From JAJNBA01 sp963842295 (GTDB lineage: Bacteria; Actinomycetota; UBA4738; HRBIN12): 64,000 nucleotides of DNA. Made by a program: the position numbers and the translations under genes. The notes under the pieces are model-generated. The model saw only the letters and a list, made by a program, of their open reading frames with translations, had not been told where the DNA came from and did not search any database. Position 1 is the first letter of the stretch; every line of letters starts with the position of its first letter. The stretch lies in assembly GCA_963842295.1 (NCBI GenBank), contig CAWJFY010000009.1, forward strand, positions 62,001-126,000, in the 5' to 3' direction. Shown piece after piece: positions 26,346 through 34,226 of the stretch.

Positions 26346-26924
26346 TCAGGCCTCGGCCCGCTCCTCCGCCTCGGCGGCGGATGCATCGGGACCGACCTCA
26401 TCGGCCGCAAGGACCTCCGCGGGCTCCGCGTCGGCGTCCTCGGAGGTCTCCTCCGTGGTGTCAAGGTCGAGCTCGGCGGCGGTCTCCGCCTCCTCGAGAG
26501 CCTCCATCGATCCCTCGGCGACGGCGTCTTCGGCTTCGTCATCGGCGTCCAAGGCCTCCAGGGCCGCGAGCTTCGCCTCGTCGATCCGCCGCTCCTTGAT
26601 GCGCGCCTTCTTCCCCCGCAGATCCCGCAGGTAGTAGAGCTTCGCCCTTCGAACGTGTCCGCGTTGCACGACCTCGAGTTTGGCGATCGAGGGTGAGTGC
26701 AGCGGGAACGTTCTCTCGACGCCAACGCCGAACGAGATCTTCCGGACCGTGAACGTCTCTCGGAGGCCTCCGCCCGAGCGCCGGATCACCACGCCCTGGA
26801 ACACCTGCACGCGCTCCCTGTTCCCTTCCACGACGCGGACGTGCACCTTGACGGTGTCGCCCGGGCGGAATCGCGGCAGCCCTTTGCGCAGGTAGGACTT
26901 CTCGACGAGATCGGTGGTGTTCAT
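26346..26924 (-). CDS. rplS: 50S ribosomal protein L19 with acidic C-terminal tail
   Basis: The L19 domain fills residues 1-113 (LRKGLPRFRPGDTVKVHVRVV, GVVIRRSGGG, FTVRKISFGVGVERTFPLHSP, KLYYLRDLRGKKARIKE). Residues 114-192 are Ala/Glu/Asp-rich (TTEETSEDADAEPAE) and are not part of a typical L19. The tail resembles those on S2 and S16 here. A TATCCT at about -20 suggests its own promoter, because the gap after trmD is 125 nt. Confidence 0.96.
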   Translation of the reverse strand: MNTTDLVEKSYLRKGLPRFRPGDTVKVHVRVVEGNRERVQVFQGVVIRRSGGGLRETFTVRKISFGVGVERTFPLHSPSIAKLEVVQRGHVRRAKLYYLRDLRGKKARIKERRIDEAKLAALEALDADDEAEDAVAEGSMEALEEAETAAELDLDTTEETSEDADAEPAEVLAADEVGPDASAAEAEERAEA

Positions 26925-27049
26925 GGCGGCGGCGAGGAAGGATACCAGCGGGCTTCCGCGGCCCGATGTGGAACTCACGGATGCCGGTGCAGGAGAAGCC
27001 TTCGCGACGGAATGACGTTCGCTTCTCGGTGAGGTAGCGCCATGACCGG

Positions 27050-27721
27050 CTAACGGGCGAGATCGGGGCGGTTGCGGCGCTTCTTCTCCTGCGCGGCCTC
27101 GCGACGCCACCGATCGACGGCGCCGTGATCGCCAGAGAGCAGGACCTCCGGTACCGCCATCCCCCGGAACTCCGCCGGCCGCGTGTACTGAGGATGATCG
27201 AGCAAGTCGGGTTCGGCGAAGGAGTCACGCTGGTGCGACTCCTCCTTCCCGATGACACCGGGGACCAGCCGGGTGACGGCTTCGATGATCACCAGCGCCG
27301 GGACCTCGCCACCCGCGAGCACGTAGTCCCCGATCGACACCTCCTCTGCGGGAAGGCCCTCGACGACCCGTTCGTCCACCCCCTCGTAGCGACCGCACAG
27401 CAGGGTCAGGTGCTCTTCGGATGCCAGTTCGCGGACGAGCGCCTGGTCGAGGCGCCGACCGGCCGGCGACAACAACAGCACGCGCCCCCGATCTGGATCG
27501 AGGGACTCGACCGCGGCGAAGAACGGCTCGGGTTTCATGACCATCCCCGGTCCGCCACCGAAGGCCGCGTCGTCGACGGTCCGATGACGGTCCTCGGACC
27601 ACCCGCGAAGGTCGTGGACGCGGACGTCCAGGAGTCCTTCGCCGATCGCCCGTCCCAGAAGGCTCTCGCCCAGAGGTGATCCGAAGATCGCGGGGAAGAT
27701 CGTGAAGACATCGATCCGCAC
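27050..27721 (-). CDS. trmD: tRNA (guanine-N1-)-methyltransferase
   Basis: TrmD methylates G37 next to the anticodon. The 223 residues carry the SPOUT trefoil-knot motifs: DVFTIFPAIFG, DDAAFGGGPGMVMKPEP, LCGRYEGVDERV, SIGDYVLAGGE and a C-terminal DHPQYTRP. GTG 27721 has TAGCCT 6 nt upstream, suggesting an independent leaderless transcript, consistent with its physical split from rimM. Confidence 0.97.
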   Translation of the reverse strand: MRIDVFTIFPAIFGSPLGESLLGRAIGEGLLDVRVHDLRGWSEDRHRTVDDAAFGGGPGMVMKPEPFFAAVESLDPDRGRVLLLSPAGRRLDQALVRELASEEHLTLLCGRYEGVDERVVEGLPAEEVSIGDYVLAGGEVPALVIIEAVTRLVPGVIGKEESHQRDSFAEPDLLDHPQYTRPAEFRGMAVPEVLLSGDHGAVDRWRREAAQEKKRRNRPDLAR

Positions 27722-27727
27722 CGGGCG

Positions 27728-27733
27728 AGGCTA
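27728..27733 (-). promoter_or_regulatory. Putative -10 box (TAGCCT) for trmD
   Basis: TAGCCT sits 6 nt before the trmD GTG, in the 90-nt divergent gap with the M50 protease gene. Confidence 0.55.
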
Positions 27734-27811
27734 GCAACGTTGCGTCCGCGGGCGCGTCGGGGCACGATGCGGCCGACCGGCCGACCGGGCCGGCGGCCGG
27801 ACGGAGGAACG

Positions 27812-30091
27812 ATGACGCCGATCGTCCTGGTCGTGCTTGTGTTCGTCGCGATCGTGATCGTGGTGGACACGGTACGCCAGCGGAAGATCCGGGCTACTCG
27901 CGCGATCGATCTCCGAGGGCTGGTCGGGGCGCGCCTGGCGGAGCCGGGGGCGCCCGTACTCGCGGAAGCGCTCGCTTCGGCGCTCACGCGCGAACCGCCC
28001 GTGCGGGCAGATCTCTACGTCAACCTCGCCGATTCCCTCGAGATCGCCAACCTCCACCCTCGGCTGCGGGACGGGTGCGAAGTGAAGGTCTTCCGGCTCC
28101 GCTGGGGGAACGACTTCGCGATGCTCGCTCGCGACGATCGTGAGCTCCACTACCGGCTCGAGGTGTGGGAGGCGGAGCTGCTCCGGAAGGTGGACGGGAC
28201 GAGGACCGTCGGTGACCTCGTCGTGGAGAGGATGGGAGTTGGTGGTGGGCTCGACGCTGAGCCCGTGACGGACCTCGTCCTCGCTCTGTACACAGGTGGA
28301 TTCCTCGATCCGGCGCCGATCCACACCGACGAACTGATCGCCGACCGGTTGGATCCGTCGTCCCCTGGACGCAAGAAGCTGAAGCGCTTCGGCAAGACCC
28401 TCTCGATCGAATGGAAGGGCGCCGACCGCCTCGTCCGCTTCTGCTACCGGTACCTCCTGCGTCCGTTCTTCTGGTGGCCGGTGGCTCTGATGTCCTGCCT
28501 CGTCGCCCTCGCGGGCCTGGCGGCGTTCATCGACGTCTTCGCCTCCGGGCGGTTCTCGCTCGGGGAGGACTCCGCACCGACCGAAGCGGCGATCCTGCTC
28601 GCACTCGCGTTCTTCCTCACGTTCATGCACGAGCTCGGGCACTCGGTCGTGATCTCCCACTACGACCGGAAGGTGAAGAGCGCCGGCTTCCTGATCTACT
28701 TCGGCTCGCCGGCGTTCTTCGTCGAGGCGACAGACAGTCTGATGCTCGAACGGAGGCAGCGCATCCTCCAGGCGTCGGCCGGGCCATTGACCGAGCTCGT
28801 CATCGCCGGGGTGGCCTCGCTGGCGATCTTCGCCTTCCCCGACGGTCCCGTCTCGAGCCTGCTGTACAAGTTCGCGCTCCTCAACTACATCGTGATCTTC
28901 CTGAACCTGGTTCCCTTGTTGGAGCTCGATGGCTACTTCATCCTCTCCGACCTGATCCAGGTCCCCGATCTTCGACCTCGCTCCCTGGAGTTCATCCAGC
29001 ACGACCTGTGGCACAAGATCCGGACGCGCGAGCGCCTGACGCCCCAGGAGTGGGGACTCGGCGGGTACGGGTTCGCGGGGATCGCCTTCACGATCTTCTC
29101 CTTCTACACGGCGTACTTCTTCTGGGAGGTGATCGCCAAGAACCTGGTCGTCGGGCTCTGGGAGGGCGGCCTCGGCTCCAAGATCCTGTTGCTGCTGCTC
29201 GGCGCGTTCCTCGCGGGCCCGATCATCCGCGGCCTCTTCAAACTGGCCCGGAGCCTCGTCCGGCGAGTCACGGGGCTCGTTCGAGCCATCCGGTTCCGCC
29301 TCGAGACCACATGGCGCGTCGAGGCGGCGGAGCTGATCGACGCGCTTCCCGCGTTCGACGATCTCCCCGAGGAGGTGCTCTCGGATCTCGCCGGCCGGGT
29401 GCGACTCGACATCATGCGACCGGGCGAGCCCATCTTCCGACAAGGCGATCGGCCGGACGCCTTCTACATCGTGCGGCGGGGAAGCATACGGATAGAAGAC
29501 GAGGATCCGGAGACGGGCGATGCGCGCATCATCAGGACGATGGGTCGGGGCGAATCCTTCGGCGAGATGGGGCTCCTCGGCGGGCATCGGCGCCAGGCCA
29601 CAGTCCGGGCGGTGGACGACGTGGAGCTCTTCGAGGTGGACAAGGGCACGTTCGACCGCCTGCTCGCCGACGACATGCGCGCGCCGGAGTTCGGTCACAC
29701 GATGCAGGCGCTCGCCGAGCTCCAGGAGCTCTCGGTCTTCCACGGGCTGGACTCCGAACAGCTGAATGTCATCCTCGAACACGGAGAATGGATCACGGCG
29801 GTCCACGGCGACGAACTTGTCACACAGGGTGAGCCGGGAGATCGGTTCTATGTGATCGAGTCTGGACGAGCCGAGATCATCCTCGACGGGACCGTCATCG
29901 ATTCGGTGAGCAAGGGGATGTACTTCGGGGAGGTGGCCCTGCTTCGCGACGTCCCCAGGACGGCCACGGTGGTCGCTTCCACCCCGATGCGTCTGTTCGC
30001 CCTCGATCGTGAAGGCTTCGAGCTCGTCGTCGCCGATGCCTTCCGCCGCGGTACGCTCCGCCCCGCCGCCGACCGCATCTGGCAGCACTGA
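27812..30091 (+). CDS. Membrane M50 zinc protease with PqqD-like segment and two cyclic-nucleotide-binding domains
   Basis: A 759-residue protein. Order: an N-terminal membrane helix (1-20), a soluble PqqD/RRE-like segment near 95-170 (YRLEVWEAELLRKVDGTRTV), a membrane region (about 215-470) with the zinc site HELGH at 273-277 and LELDGYFILSD near 370, then two tandem cNMP-binding domains. In the first, the phosphate-binding cassette is FGEMGLLGGHRRQATVRA (near 580); in the second, FGEVALLRDVPRTATV (near 705) is close to the canonical form. The membrane part resembles peptide zinc metalloproteases. Start ATG 27812 has GGAGG 7 nt upstream. Inferred: a cyclic-nucleotide-gated protease; substrate unknown. 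Confidence 0.85.
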   Translation: MTPIVLVVLVFVAIVIVVDTVRQRKIRATRAIDLRGLVGARLAEPGAPVLAEALASALTREPPVRADLYVNLADSLEIANLHPRLRDGCEVKVFRLRWGNDFAMLARDDRELHYRLEVWEAELLRKVDGTRTVGDLVVERMGVGGGLDAEPVTDLVLALYTGGFLDPAPIHTDELIADRLDPSSPGRKKLKRFGKTLSIEWKGADRLVRFCYRYLLRPFFWWPVALMSCLVALAGLAAFIDVFASGRFSLGEDSAPTEAAILLALAFFLTFMHELGHSVVISHYDRKVKSAGFLIYFGSPAFFVEATDSLMLERRQRILQASAGPLTELVIAGVASLAIFAFPDGPVSSLLYKFALLNYIVIFLNLVPLLELDGYFILSDLIQVPDLRPRSLEFIQHDLWHKIRTRERLTPQEWGLGGYGFAGIAFTIFSFYTAYFFWEVIAKNLVVGLWEGGLGSKILLLLLGAFLAGPIIRGLFKLARSLVRRVTGLVRAIRFRLETTWRVEAAELIDALPAFDDLPEEVLSDLAGRVRLDIMRPGEPIFRQGDRPDAFYIVRRGSIRIEDEDPETGDARIIRTMGRGESFGEMGLLGGHRRQATVRAVDDVELFEVDKGTFDRLLADDMRAPEFGHTMQALAELQELSVFHGLDSEQLNVILEHGEWITAVHGDELVTQGEPGDRFYVIESGRAEIILDGTVIDSVSKGMYFGEVALLRDVPRTATVVASTPMRLFALDREGFELVVADAFRRGTLRPAADRIWQH

Positions 30092-30102
30092 GAGGGGAAC
30101 GC

Positions 30103-30315
30103 GTGGATTGCTGGCACTGCCGCCGGACCGCCGTGGGGACCTGCCGATTCTGCGGTCGCGGGGTCTGCGAGGACCACGCCGAGACTCAGCCGTTCGTGCT
30201 CGAGCTGTTCCGGAGCAAGGACGTCACGCGAGCGCTCGTCGTCGAGGACGCGCTCTGGTGCGCGGCCTGCACACCCCGCCCGGACCCGGTAGACCTGCCG
30301 GAGCTCGATGCTTGA
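30103..30315 (+). CDS. Small B-box-like zinc-binding protein
   Basis: 70 residues with three Cys pairs or Cys/His pairs (DCWHCRR, TCRFCGRGVCEDHAE, LWCAACTP). The spacing resembles B-box or DUF-type zinc ribbons found beside membrane proteins. It begins 11 nt after the M50 gene and has GAGGGG 5-6 nt upstream of GTG 30103. No enzymatic function can be inferred; it may be an adaptor for the protease. Confidence 0.7.
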   Translation: MDCWHCRRTAVGTCRFCGRGVCEDHAETQPFVLELFRSKDVTRALVVEDALWCAACTPRPDPVDLPELDA

Positions 30316-30335
30316 TGCGCACCCCCCACCACGGA

Positions 30336-30480
30336 TGTGACCCGCGTCACAACCTGAGCATGCTCGGCGTCACATCCCGCGTCGGTTGCGCGTCACAATC
30401 CGTTGGGTGACGAACGACACCCTCCCCGCGTGACATGCACCACCGACCCATCGTGACTCGGACGACATGCTTCACGTGTC
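30336..30480 (+). promoter_or_regulatory. Periodic array of GTCAC/GTGAC half-sites, with a perfect TGTGA-N6-TCACA palindrome
   Basis: 30336-30351 reads TGTGACCCGCGTCACA, the classical Crp-type palindrome. GTCAC then recurs at 30346, 30369 and 30392, and GTGAC at 30407, 30430 and 30453, with a degenerate GTGTC at 30476. All steps within each group are exactly 23 bp. It lies upstream of a Lys-rich gene and of a Crp/Fnr gene. The stretch from the zinc gene to the next ATG has no TA dinucleotide, hence no TAnnnT box. Confidence 0.7.
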
Positions 30481-30530
30481 GAGGAACAGAGGCCCGACCC
30501 GGGCCCGAGACTCAGGAGGAGGACCCTGGG

Positions 30531-30674
30531 ATGGCAGACAAGAAGATCACCCCGAAGCCTGCAGCGTCGAAGGACAAGCAGTCCGGCGACCGCGCCGCAG
30601 CTCGCGTCTCGCTGAGGCAGACCAAGCGTCAGACCAAGCGCCAGACCAAGAGGCAGACCAAGAAGCAGGTCTGA
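30531..30674 (+). CDS. Small Lys/Arg-rich repeat protein
   Basis: 47 residues. The first half is Lys/Ala-rich, and the C-terminal half is four copies of Gln-Thr-Lys-Arg/Lys. It resembles nucleic-acid-binding or polyanion-binding tails, but no family is recognised. AGGAGGAGG (about 30513-30521) lies upstream of ATG 30531, and a strong terminator hairpin follows. It may be regulated by the upstream half-site array. Confidence 0.65.
   Translation: MADKKITPKPAASKDKQSGDRAAARVSLRQTKRQTKRQTKRQTKKQV
30618..30665 (+). repeat. Four 12-bp in-frame tandem repeats
   Basis: CAGACCAAG plus CGT, CGC, AGG or AAG, four times in a row, encode QTKR/QTKK in the small basic protein. Confidence 0.95.
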
Positions 30675-30695
30675 TCTTCGGACCGGTTCGATCGA

Positions 30696-30721
30696 GGGCG
30701 GGCGCCGTTCGGCGCCCGCCC
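30696..30721 (+). terminator. Rho-independent terminator after the Lys-rich gene
   Basis: Perfect 11-bp stem GGGCGGGCGCC/GGCGCCCGCCC with a GTTC loop, then TTCGTCTT. It separates the Lys-rich gene from the Crp/Fnr gene. Confidence 0.85.
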
Positions 30722-30727
30722 TTCGTC

Positions 30728-30757
30728 TTGGCTTGCACGAGGCTGCGGGTCTAGGCT
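30728..30757 (+). promoter_or_regulatory. Putative leaderless promoter of the Crp/Fnr gene
   Basis: TTGGCT (30728-30733) and TAGGCT (30752-30757) are 18 bp apart, and TAGGCT ends 9 nt before ATG 30767. This is the only start-proximal TAGGCT in the window with a fair -35 match. Confidence 0.55.
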
Positions 30758-30766
30758 CCTCTCGTC

Positions 30767-31468
30767 ATGCGAAGGGCGGATGACCTCCAGGTGGGGAAGG
30801 TGATGGCCGGCGCGCCGTTCCTCGAGGACGTCCCGCGCAAGGCGCTCGACCGATTCTCCTCGCAAGGAGCCGTCCACCGGTTCCGGCGTGGGACGTACCT
30901 CTGCCACCAGGGAGATCCGGACGGAGACGTGTTCTTCCTCGTCTCCGGCCGGGTCGAGATCAGCTCCGAGACGGCGAACGGGAACCGGGTACTGCACGCC
31001 ACGCTCGACACCCCGGGTTTCGTGGGCGAGCTCTCGGCCCTCGGGAAGATGCCGAGGACCGCCAGCGTGCTCACGCTCGACGACTCGGACGTGTGGTCGA
31101 CCGGTCCGGAGTCCTTCCTGGAGTTCGTGACCGCGGAGCCGGCCGCGTCCCGCGGCTTCCTCCAGGCGCTGGCGCGCCAGGTCCGGGAGCATCAATCCTT
31201 CACCGACGATCTCCTTCACCTGGACCTCAAGGGCCGGCTCGCGAAGAGACTCCTCCAGCTCGTGACCCCCACACTCGATGACCTGCCGAGGGATGGGGTC
31301 CTCGTACCGGCCGTCACGCACGCCGACCTCGCGAGCCTGTGCGGAGGGAGTCGCGAGAACGTGACCCGCATCCTCACGGAGTGGCAGCGACGGGGGCTCG
31401 TGGAGCGCGACGGCCATCGCTACGTCCTCAAGAAGGTCGCGGGGCTCGCGAAGATCGCCGACCTCTAG
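30767..31468 (+). CDS. Crp/Fnr-family transcriptional regulator
   Basis: 233 residues. The N-terminal cNMP-binding domain (FRRGTYLCHQGDPDGDVFFLVSGRVEI; cassette FVGELSALGKMPRTASV) is followed by the dimerisation helix and a C-terminal Crp-type helix-turn-helix (VTHADLASLCGGSRENVTRIL). The cassette has PRTAS, close to the E. coli Crp PRTA-type cAMP pocket, so a cyclic nucleotide is a plausible ligand. It likely binds the GTGAC/GTCAC array 300 bp upstream. It ends 6 nt from convergent rimM. Confidence 0.93.
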   Translation: MRRADDLQVGKVMAGAPFLEDVPRKALDRFSSQGAVHRFRRGTYLCHQGDPDGDVFFLVSGRVEISSETANGNRVLHATLDTPGFVGELSALGKMPRTASVLTLDDSDVWSTGPESFLEFVTAEPAASRGFLQALARQVREHQSFTDDLLHLDLKGRLAKRLLQLVTPTLDDLPRDGVLVPAVTHADLASLCGGSRENVTRILTEWQRRGLVERDGHRYVLKKVAGLAKIADL

Positions 31469-31474
31469 GCCGAC

Positions 31475-31984
31475 TCACTCCGGGCCCGTGAGGCCCGGCA
31501 CGTCTCGCACCACGATCCTGCGGGCATCCACGTCGACGTCGATCAGGAGGTCGTCGAGCGCCGGCACCAGGGTTTCGAGTCCCTCCTCATCCACGGCGAC
31601 CCAGATGTCGTTCGCCGGATTCGGGATGACCTCCTTCACGATGCCAAGGACCCGACCGGACGCGGTCCGAACCTCACAACCCTCGAGTTGATGCGCCCAC
31701 CACTCTCCCTCGGCCAGGTCGGGGAGCCAGGACTCGGGGACGACGAGGACCGTCCCTCGGAGCGCCTCTGCGGCGCTCCGGTCGGCGACCCCGGCGAACC
31801 TCACGAGCAGCCGGCGACCGTGTCGCCGGCTCGTTTCGATCGTCAGGGCGGCACCGTTCTCGCGGAGAACGGTGCCACCGGGGGCCCAGCGATCGGGATT
31901 GTCGGAGCGGTTCTGGACGGAGACGTCGCCGCGGAGACCGTGGACGCCGGTCACGACGCCGACGACGACGGTCGGCTCGTCCAC
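31475..31984 (-). CDS. rimM: Ribosome maturation factor RimM
   Basis: RimM assists 30S head assembly and binds S19. 169 residues with VVVGVVTGVHGLRGDVSVQN at the start, WWAHQLEGCEV and VIPNPANDIWVAV of the PRC-barrel region, and VPALDDLLIDVDVDARRI at the end. GTG 31984 starts 1 nt after the KH gene stop. It is last in the minus-strand unit; trmD, its usual next neighbour, lies beyond the plus-strand block. Confidence 0.95.
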   Translation of the reverse strand: MDEPTVVVGVVTGVHGLRGDVSVQNRSDNPDRWAPGGTVLRENGAALTIETSRRHGRRLLVRFAGVADRSAAEALRGTVLVVPESWLPDLAEGEWWAHQLEGCEVRTASGRVLGIVKEVIPNPANDIWVAVDEEGLETLVPALDDLLIDVDVDARRIVVRDVPGLTGPE

Positions 31985-31985
31985 C

Positions 31986-32216
31986 TCAGTCTTCGATGTC
32001 CACCATGGCGCCGTGCCCCTCGCGCTGGGCAGCTGCCCTGACGACCGTTCGGATCGCCTTGGCGGTCCGGCCACCCCTTCCGATGACCTTTCCCATGTCC
32101 TCGGACGCGACGCGGACGCGATAGCGGGGCCCGCGCTCGTCGAAGGTCTCCTCGATCGAGACGGCGTCTGGGTCGTCGACCAACTCCTGGACGAGGAACT
32201 CGACGAGCTCTTTCAC
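31986..32216 (-). CDS. khpA: KH-domain RNA-binding protein (KhpA/YlqC family)
   Basis: 76 residues with a single KH fold and the GxxG loop in MGKVIGRGGRTAKAIRTVV. KhpA forms a heterodimer with KhpB in Gram-positives and binds small RNAs and mRNAs. GTG 32216 overlaps the rpsP stop (GTGA). Confidence 0.93.
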   Translation of the reverse strand: MKELVEFLVQELVDDPDAVSIEETFDERGPRYRVRVASEDMGKVIGRGGRTAKAIRTVVRAAAQREGHGAMVDIED

Positions 32217-32788
32217 GCGTCCTCGATCGACGGCCCGTCCGCGGCGCGTGTGTCCTCGTGAGCGTCAGCCGCTTCGGCTGCGGGTGCGCCATCGTCGGCT
32301 GCCGGCCCCTCGGCGGAGCCCTCAGCGTCGGCGGGGGACGCGTCGGCAACGGTCTCCACCGCCTCCGCGGCATCGGTCTCGGCGATCTCCGGCTCAGGCT
32401 CTGCGGGTGCCTCCACGGCCGGCGGGTTCTCGGGTTCGGACGCCGCGGCCTCCGCTTTCTGCTTCGCCTTCTTCGAGAGCTTCGGCTTCTTCGGCCGCTC
32501 CTTGGCGGGCCCGAGCGCGGCCGATGGGCGTTCCTTCACGAACTCGTCCCAGATACCGATCTTGTTCATCAGGTTTCGGACCTGGTTCGACGGCTGCGCT
32601 CCGACGCGCAACCAGTGCAGCGCCCGATCCTGATCGATCTCGATCACGCTCGGATCCTCGAGCGGATGGTACTTGCCGATGTTCTCGATGAAGCGGCCGT
32701 CGCGGGGACTCCGCTGGTCGGCCACGACCACGCGGAAGAAGGGACGCTTGTTCGAGCCCATCCTTCGGAGCCGGATCCTCGTCGTCAT
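32213..32788 (-). CDS. rpsP: 30S ribosomal protein S16 with long acidic C-terminal tail
   Basis: The S16 domain fills residues 1-82 (IRLRRMGSNKRPFFRVVVAD, GRFIENIGKYHP). The rest, to residue 191, is Lys/Pro-rich at first (KERPKKPKLSKKAKQK) and then Ala/Glu/Asp-rich. Normal S16 is about 80-160 residues. It is the first of the rpsP-KH-rimM run, 23 nt after ffh. Confidence 0.96.
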   Translation of the reverse strand: MTTRIRLRRMGSNKRPFFRVVVADQRSPRDGRFIENIGKYHPLEDPSVIEIDQDRALHWLRVGAQPSNQVRNLMNKIGIWDEFVKERPSAALGPAKERPKKPKLSKKAKQKAEAAASEPENPPAVEAPAEPEPEIAETDAAEAVETVADASPADAEGSAEGPAADDGAPAAEAADAHEDTRAADGPSIEDA

Positions 32789-32811
32789 GTCTCGCGCGTC
32801 CTCTCGCTTCG

Positions 32812-34158
32812 CTATCGCTTCGGCGCCCTGGGCATCGAGATCATGCCCGGAAGACCCTTCCCGCCGCCCATCATCGTCCGCATCATCTTCCTCGCGCCCT
32901 CGAAGTCCTTCAGGAGCGTGTTGACGTCGGAGGTGGTGGAGCCCGCTCCGCGGGCGATCCGCAGGCGGCGAGACCCGGAGATGATACCGGGATTCCGTCG
33001 CTCGTCCGGGGTCATGGACAGGATCAGGGCTTCGGCCTGACGGAGTTTGCCCTCGTCCACCTGGTCGGCGATCTCCTTGAAAGCGTTCTTCCCCCCCGGC
33101 ATGCCGGGGAGCATCTTCAGCAGGTCCTGGATCGGTCCCAGCTGGCGCATCTGCCGCAGCTGGGCGAGGAAGTCCTCGAGGGTGAAGGCGCCCTGAAGCA
33201 TCTTCTCCGCGGACGCTTTCGCTTCGTCCGCATCGAGCTTCTCGCCGGCCTTGTCGATCAGGCTCAGCACGTCTCCCATCCCCATGATCCGGCCGGCCAA
33301 CCGGTCTGGATGGAATTCCTCCAGGTCCTCGGGCTTCTCTCCCACACCCGCGAAGAAGACCGGGCGGTCCGTCACGGCCGTGATCGAGAGGGCCGCCCCG
33401 CCTCTCGCGTCTCCGTCCAGCTTCGTGAGGATGAATCCGGTCGTCTCGACTTCCTCGAGGAACGCACGGGCCTGGATCACGGCGTCCTGTCCGGTCATCG
33501 CGTCACACGCCATGAGGACGTGATCGGGCTTCACGACGTCGCGGATACGGCGTGCCTGCTTCATCATCTCGGCGTCGACATGCAGGCGCCCAGCGGTGTC
33601 GACGATGACGACGTCGTTCCCTTTCCGCTCCGCTTCCTTCAGCGCGTTCTTCGCCACCTTCACCGGGTCGTGGCCTTCGGACACGACAGGAACCCCGACC
33701 TCGCCGCCGAGTGTGAACAGCTGCTCGACCGCGGCCGGGCGCTCGAGGTCGGCGGCCACCAGCAGGGGTCGCCGCCCCTCCTTCTTCAACCGGAGAGCGA
33801 GTTTCGCGCAGGCGGTCGTCTTCCCGGAACCTTGCACGCCGGCCATCATCACGACGGCGGTGCGCCCTGATGGCAGGACGAACTTCCGGTGCTCGCCGCC
33901 TAGCGTCTCCTGGAGCTCGTCTCGGACGATCTTGACCACCTGTTGCGCGGGACTGAGGCTCTTCATCACCTCCGCGGAGAGCGCGCGAGCGCGCACCCTT
34001 CCGAGGAACGCGTCGGCCACTTCCACGGCCACGTCGGCCTCCAGCAGGGCCGTTCTCATGTCATCGAGAGCGTTGTCGACCTGCTTGGGATGGAGCTTGC
34101 CTCGAGAGCGGAGTTTCTTGAATGTGCCGTCGAGCTTGTCGGTCAGGGTGTCGAACAT
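32812..34158 (-). CDS. ffh: Signal recognition particle protein Ffh
   Basis: 448 residues with N, G and M domains: GVQGSGKTTACAKLALRL (P-loop), VIVDTAGRLHVD, TKLDGDARGG, and the Met-rich C-terminus (RMMRTMMGG-like segment, IISGSRRLRIARGAG). It targets nascent membrane and secreted proteins to FtsY. ATG 34158 has GGAAGAGC upstream. Its gene follows a CheY-like receiver that is coupled to ftsY. Confidence 0.97.
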   Translation of the reverse strand: MFDTLTDKLDGTFKKLRSRGKLHPKQVDNALDDMRTALLEADVAVEVADAFLGRVRARALSAEVMKSLSPAQQVVKIVRDELQETLGGEHRKFVLPSGRTAVVMMAGVQGSGKTTACAKLALRLKKEGRRPLLVAADLERPAAVEQLFTLGGEVGVPVVSEGHDPVKVAKNALKEAERKGNDVVIVDTAGRLHVDAEMMKQARRIRDVVKPDHVLMACDAMTGQDAVIQARAFLEEVETTGFILTKLDGDARGGAALSITAVTDRPVFFAGVGEKPEDLEEFHPDRLAGRIMGMGDVLSLIDKAGEKLDADEAKASAEKMLQGAFTLEDFLAQLRQMRQLGPIQDLLKMLPGMPGGKNAFKEIADQVDEGKLRQAEALILSMTPDERRNPGIISGSRRLRIARGAGSTTSDVNTLLKDFEGARKMMRTMMGGGKGLPGMISMPRAPKR

Positions 34159-34226
34159 CGCCAGCTCTTCCGTTCGGCCACGTGCGGGCCGGAGCCCGGC
34201 CACGGCCCCGGCGAAGACGAGGAATC

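Noticed and set aside
27731..30088. Long minus-strand open frame of about 785 codons opposite the M50 protease
   Set aside because: The plus-strand frame has HELGH, membrane helices and two cNMP-binding cassettes; the antisense frame has charged, motif-free sequence.
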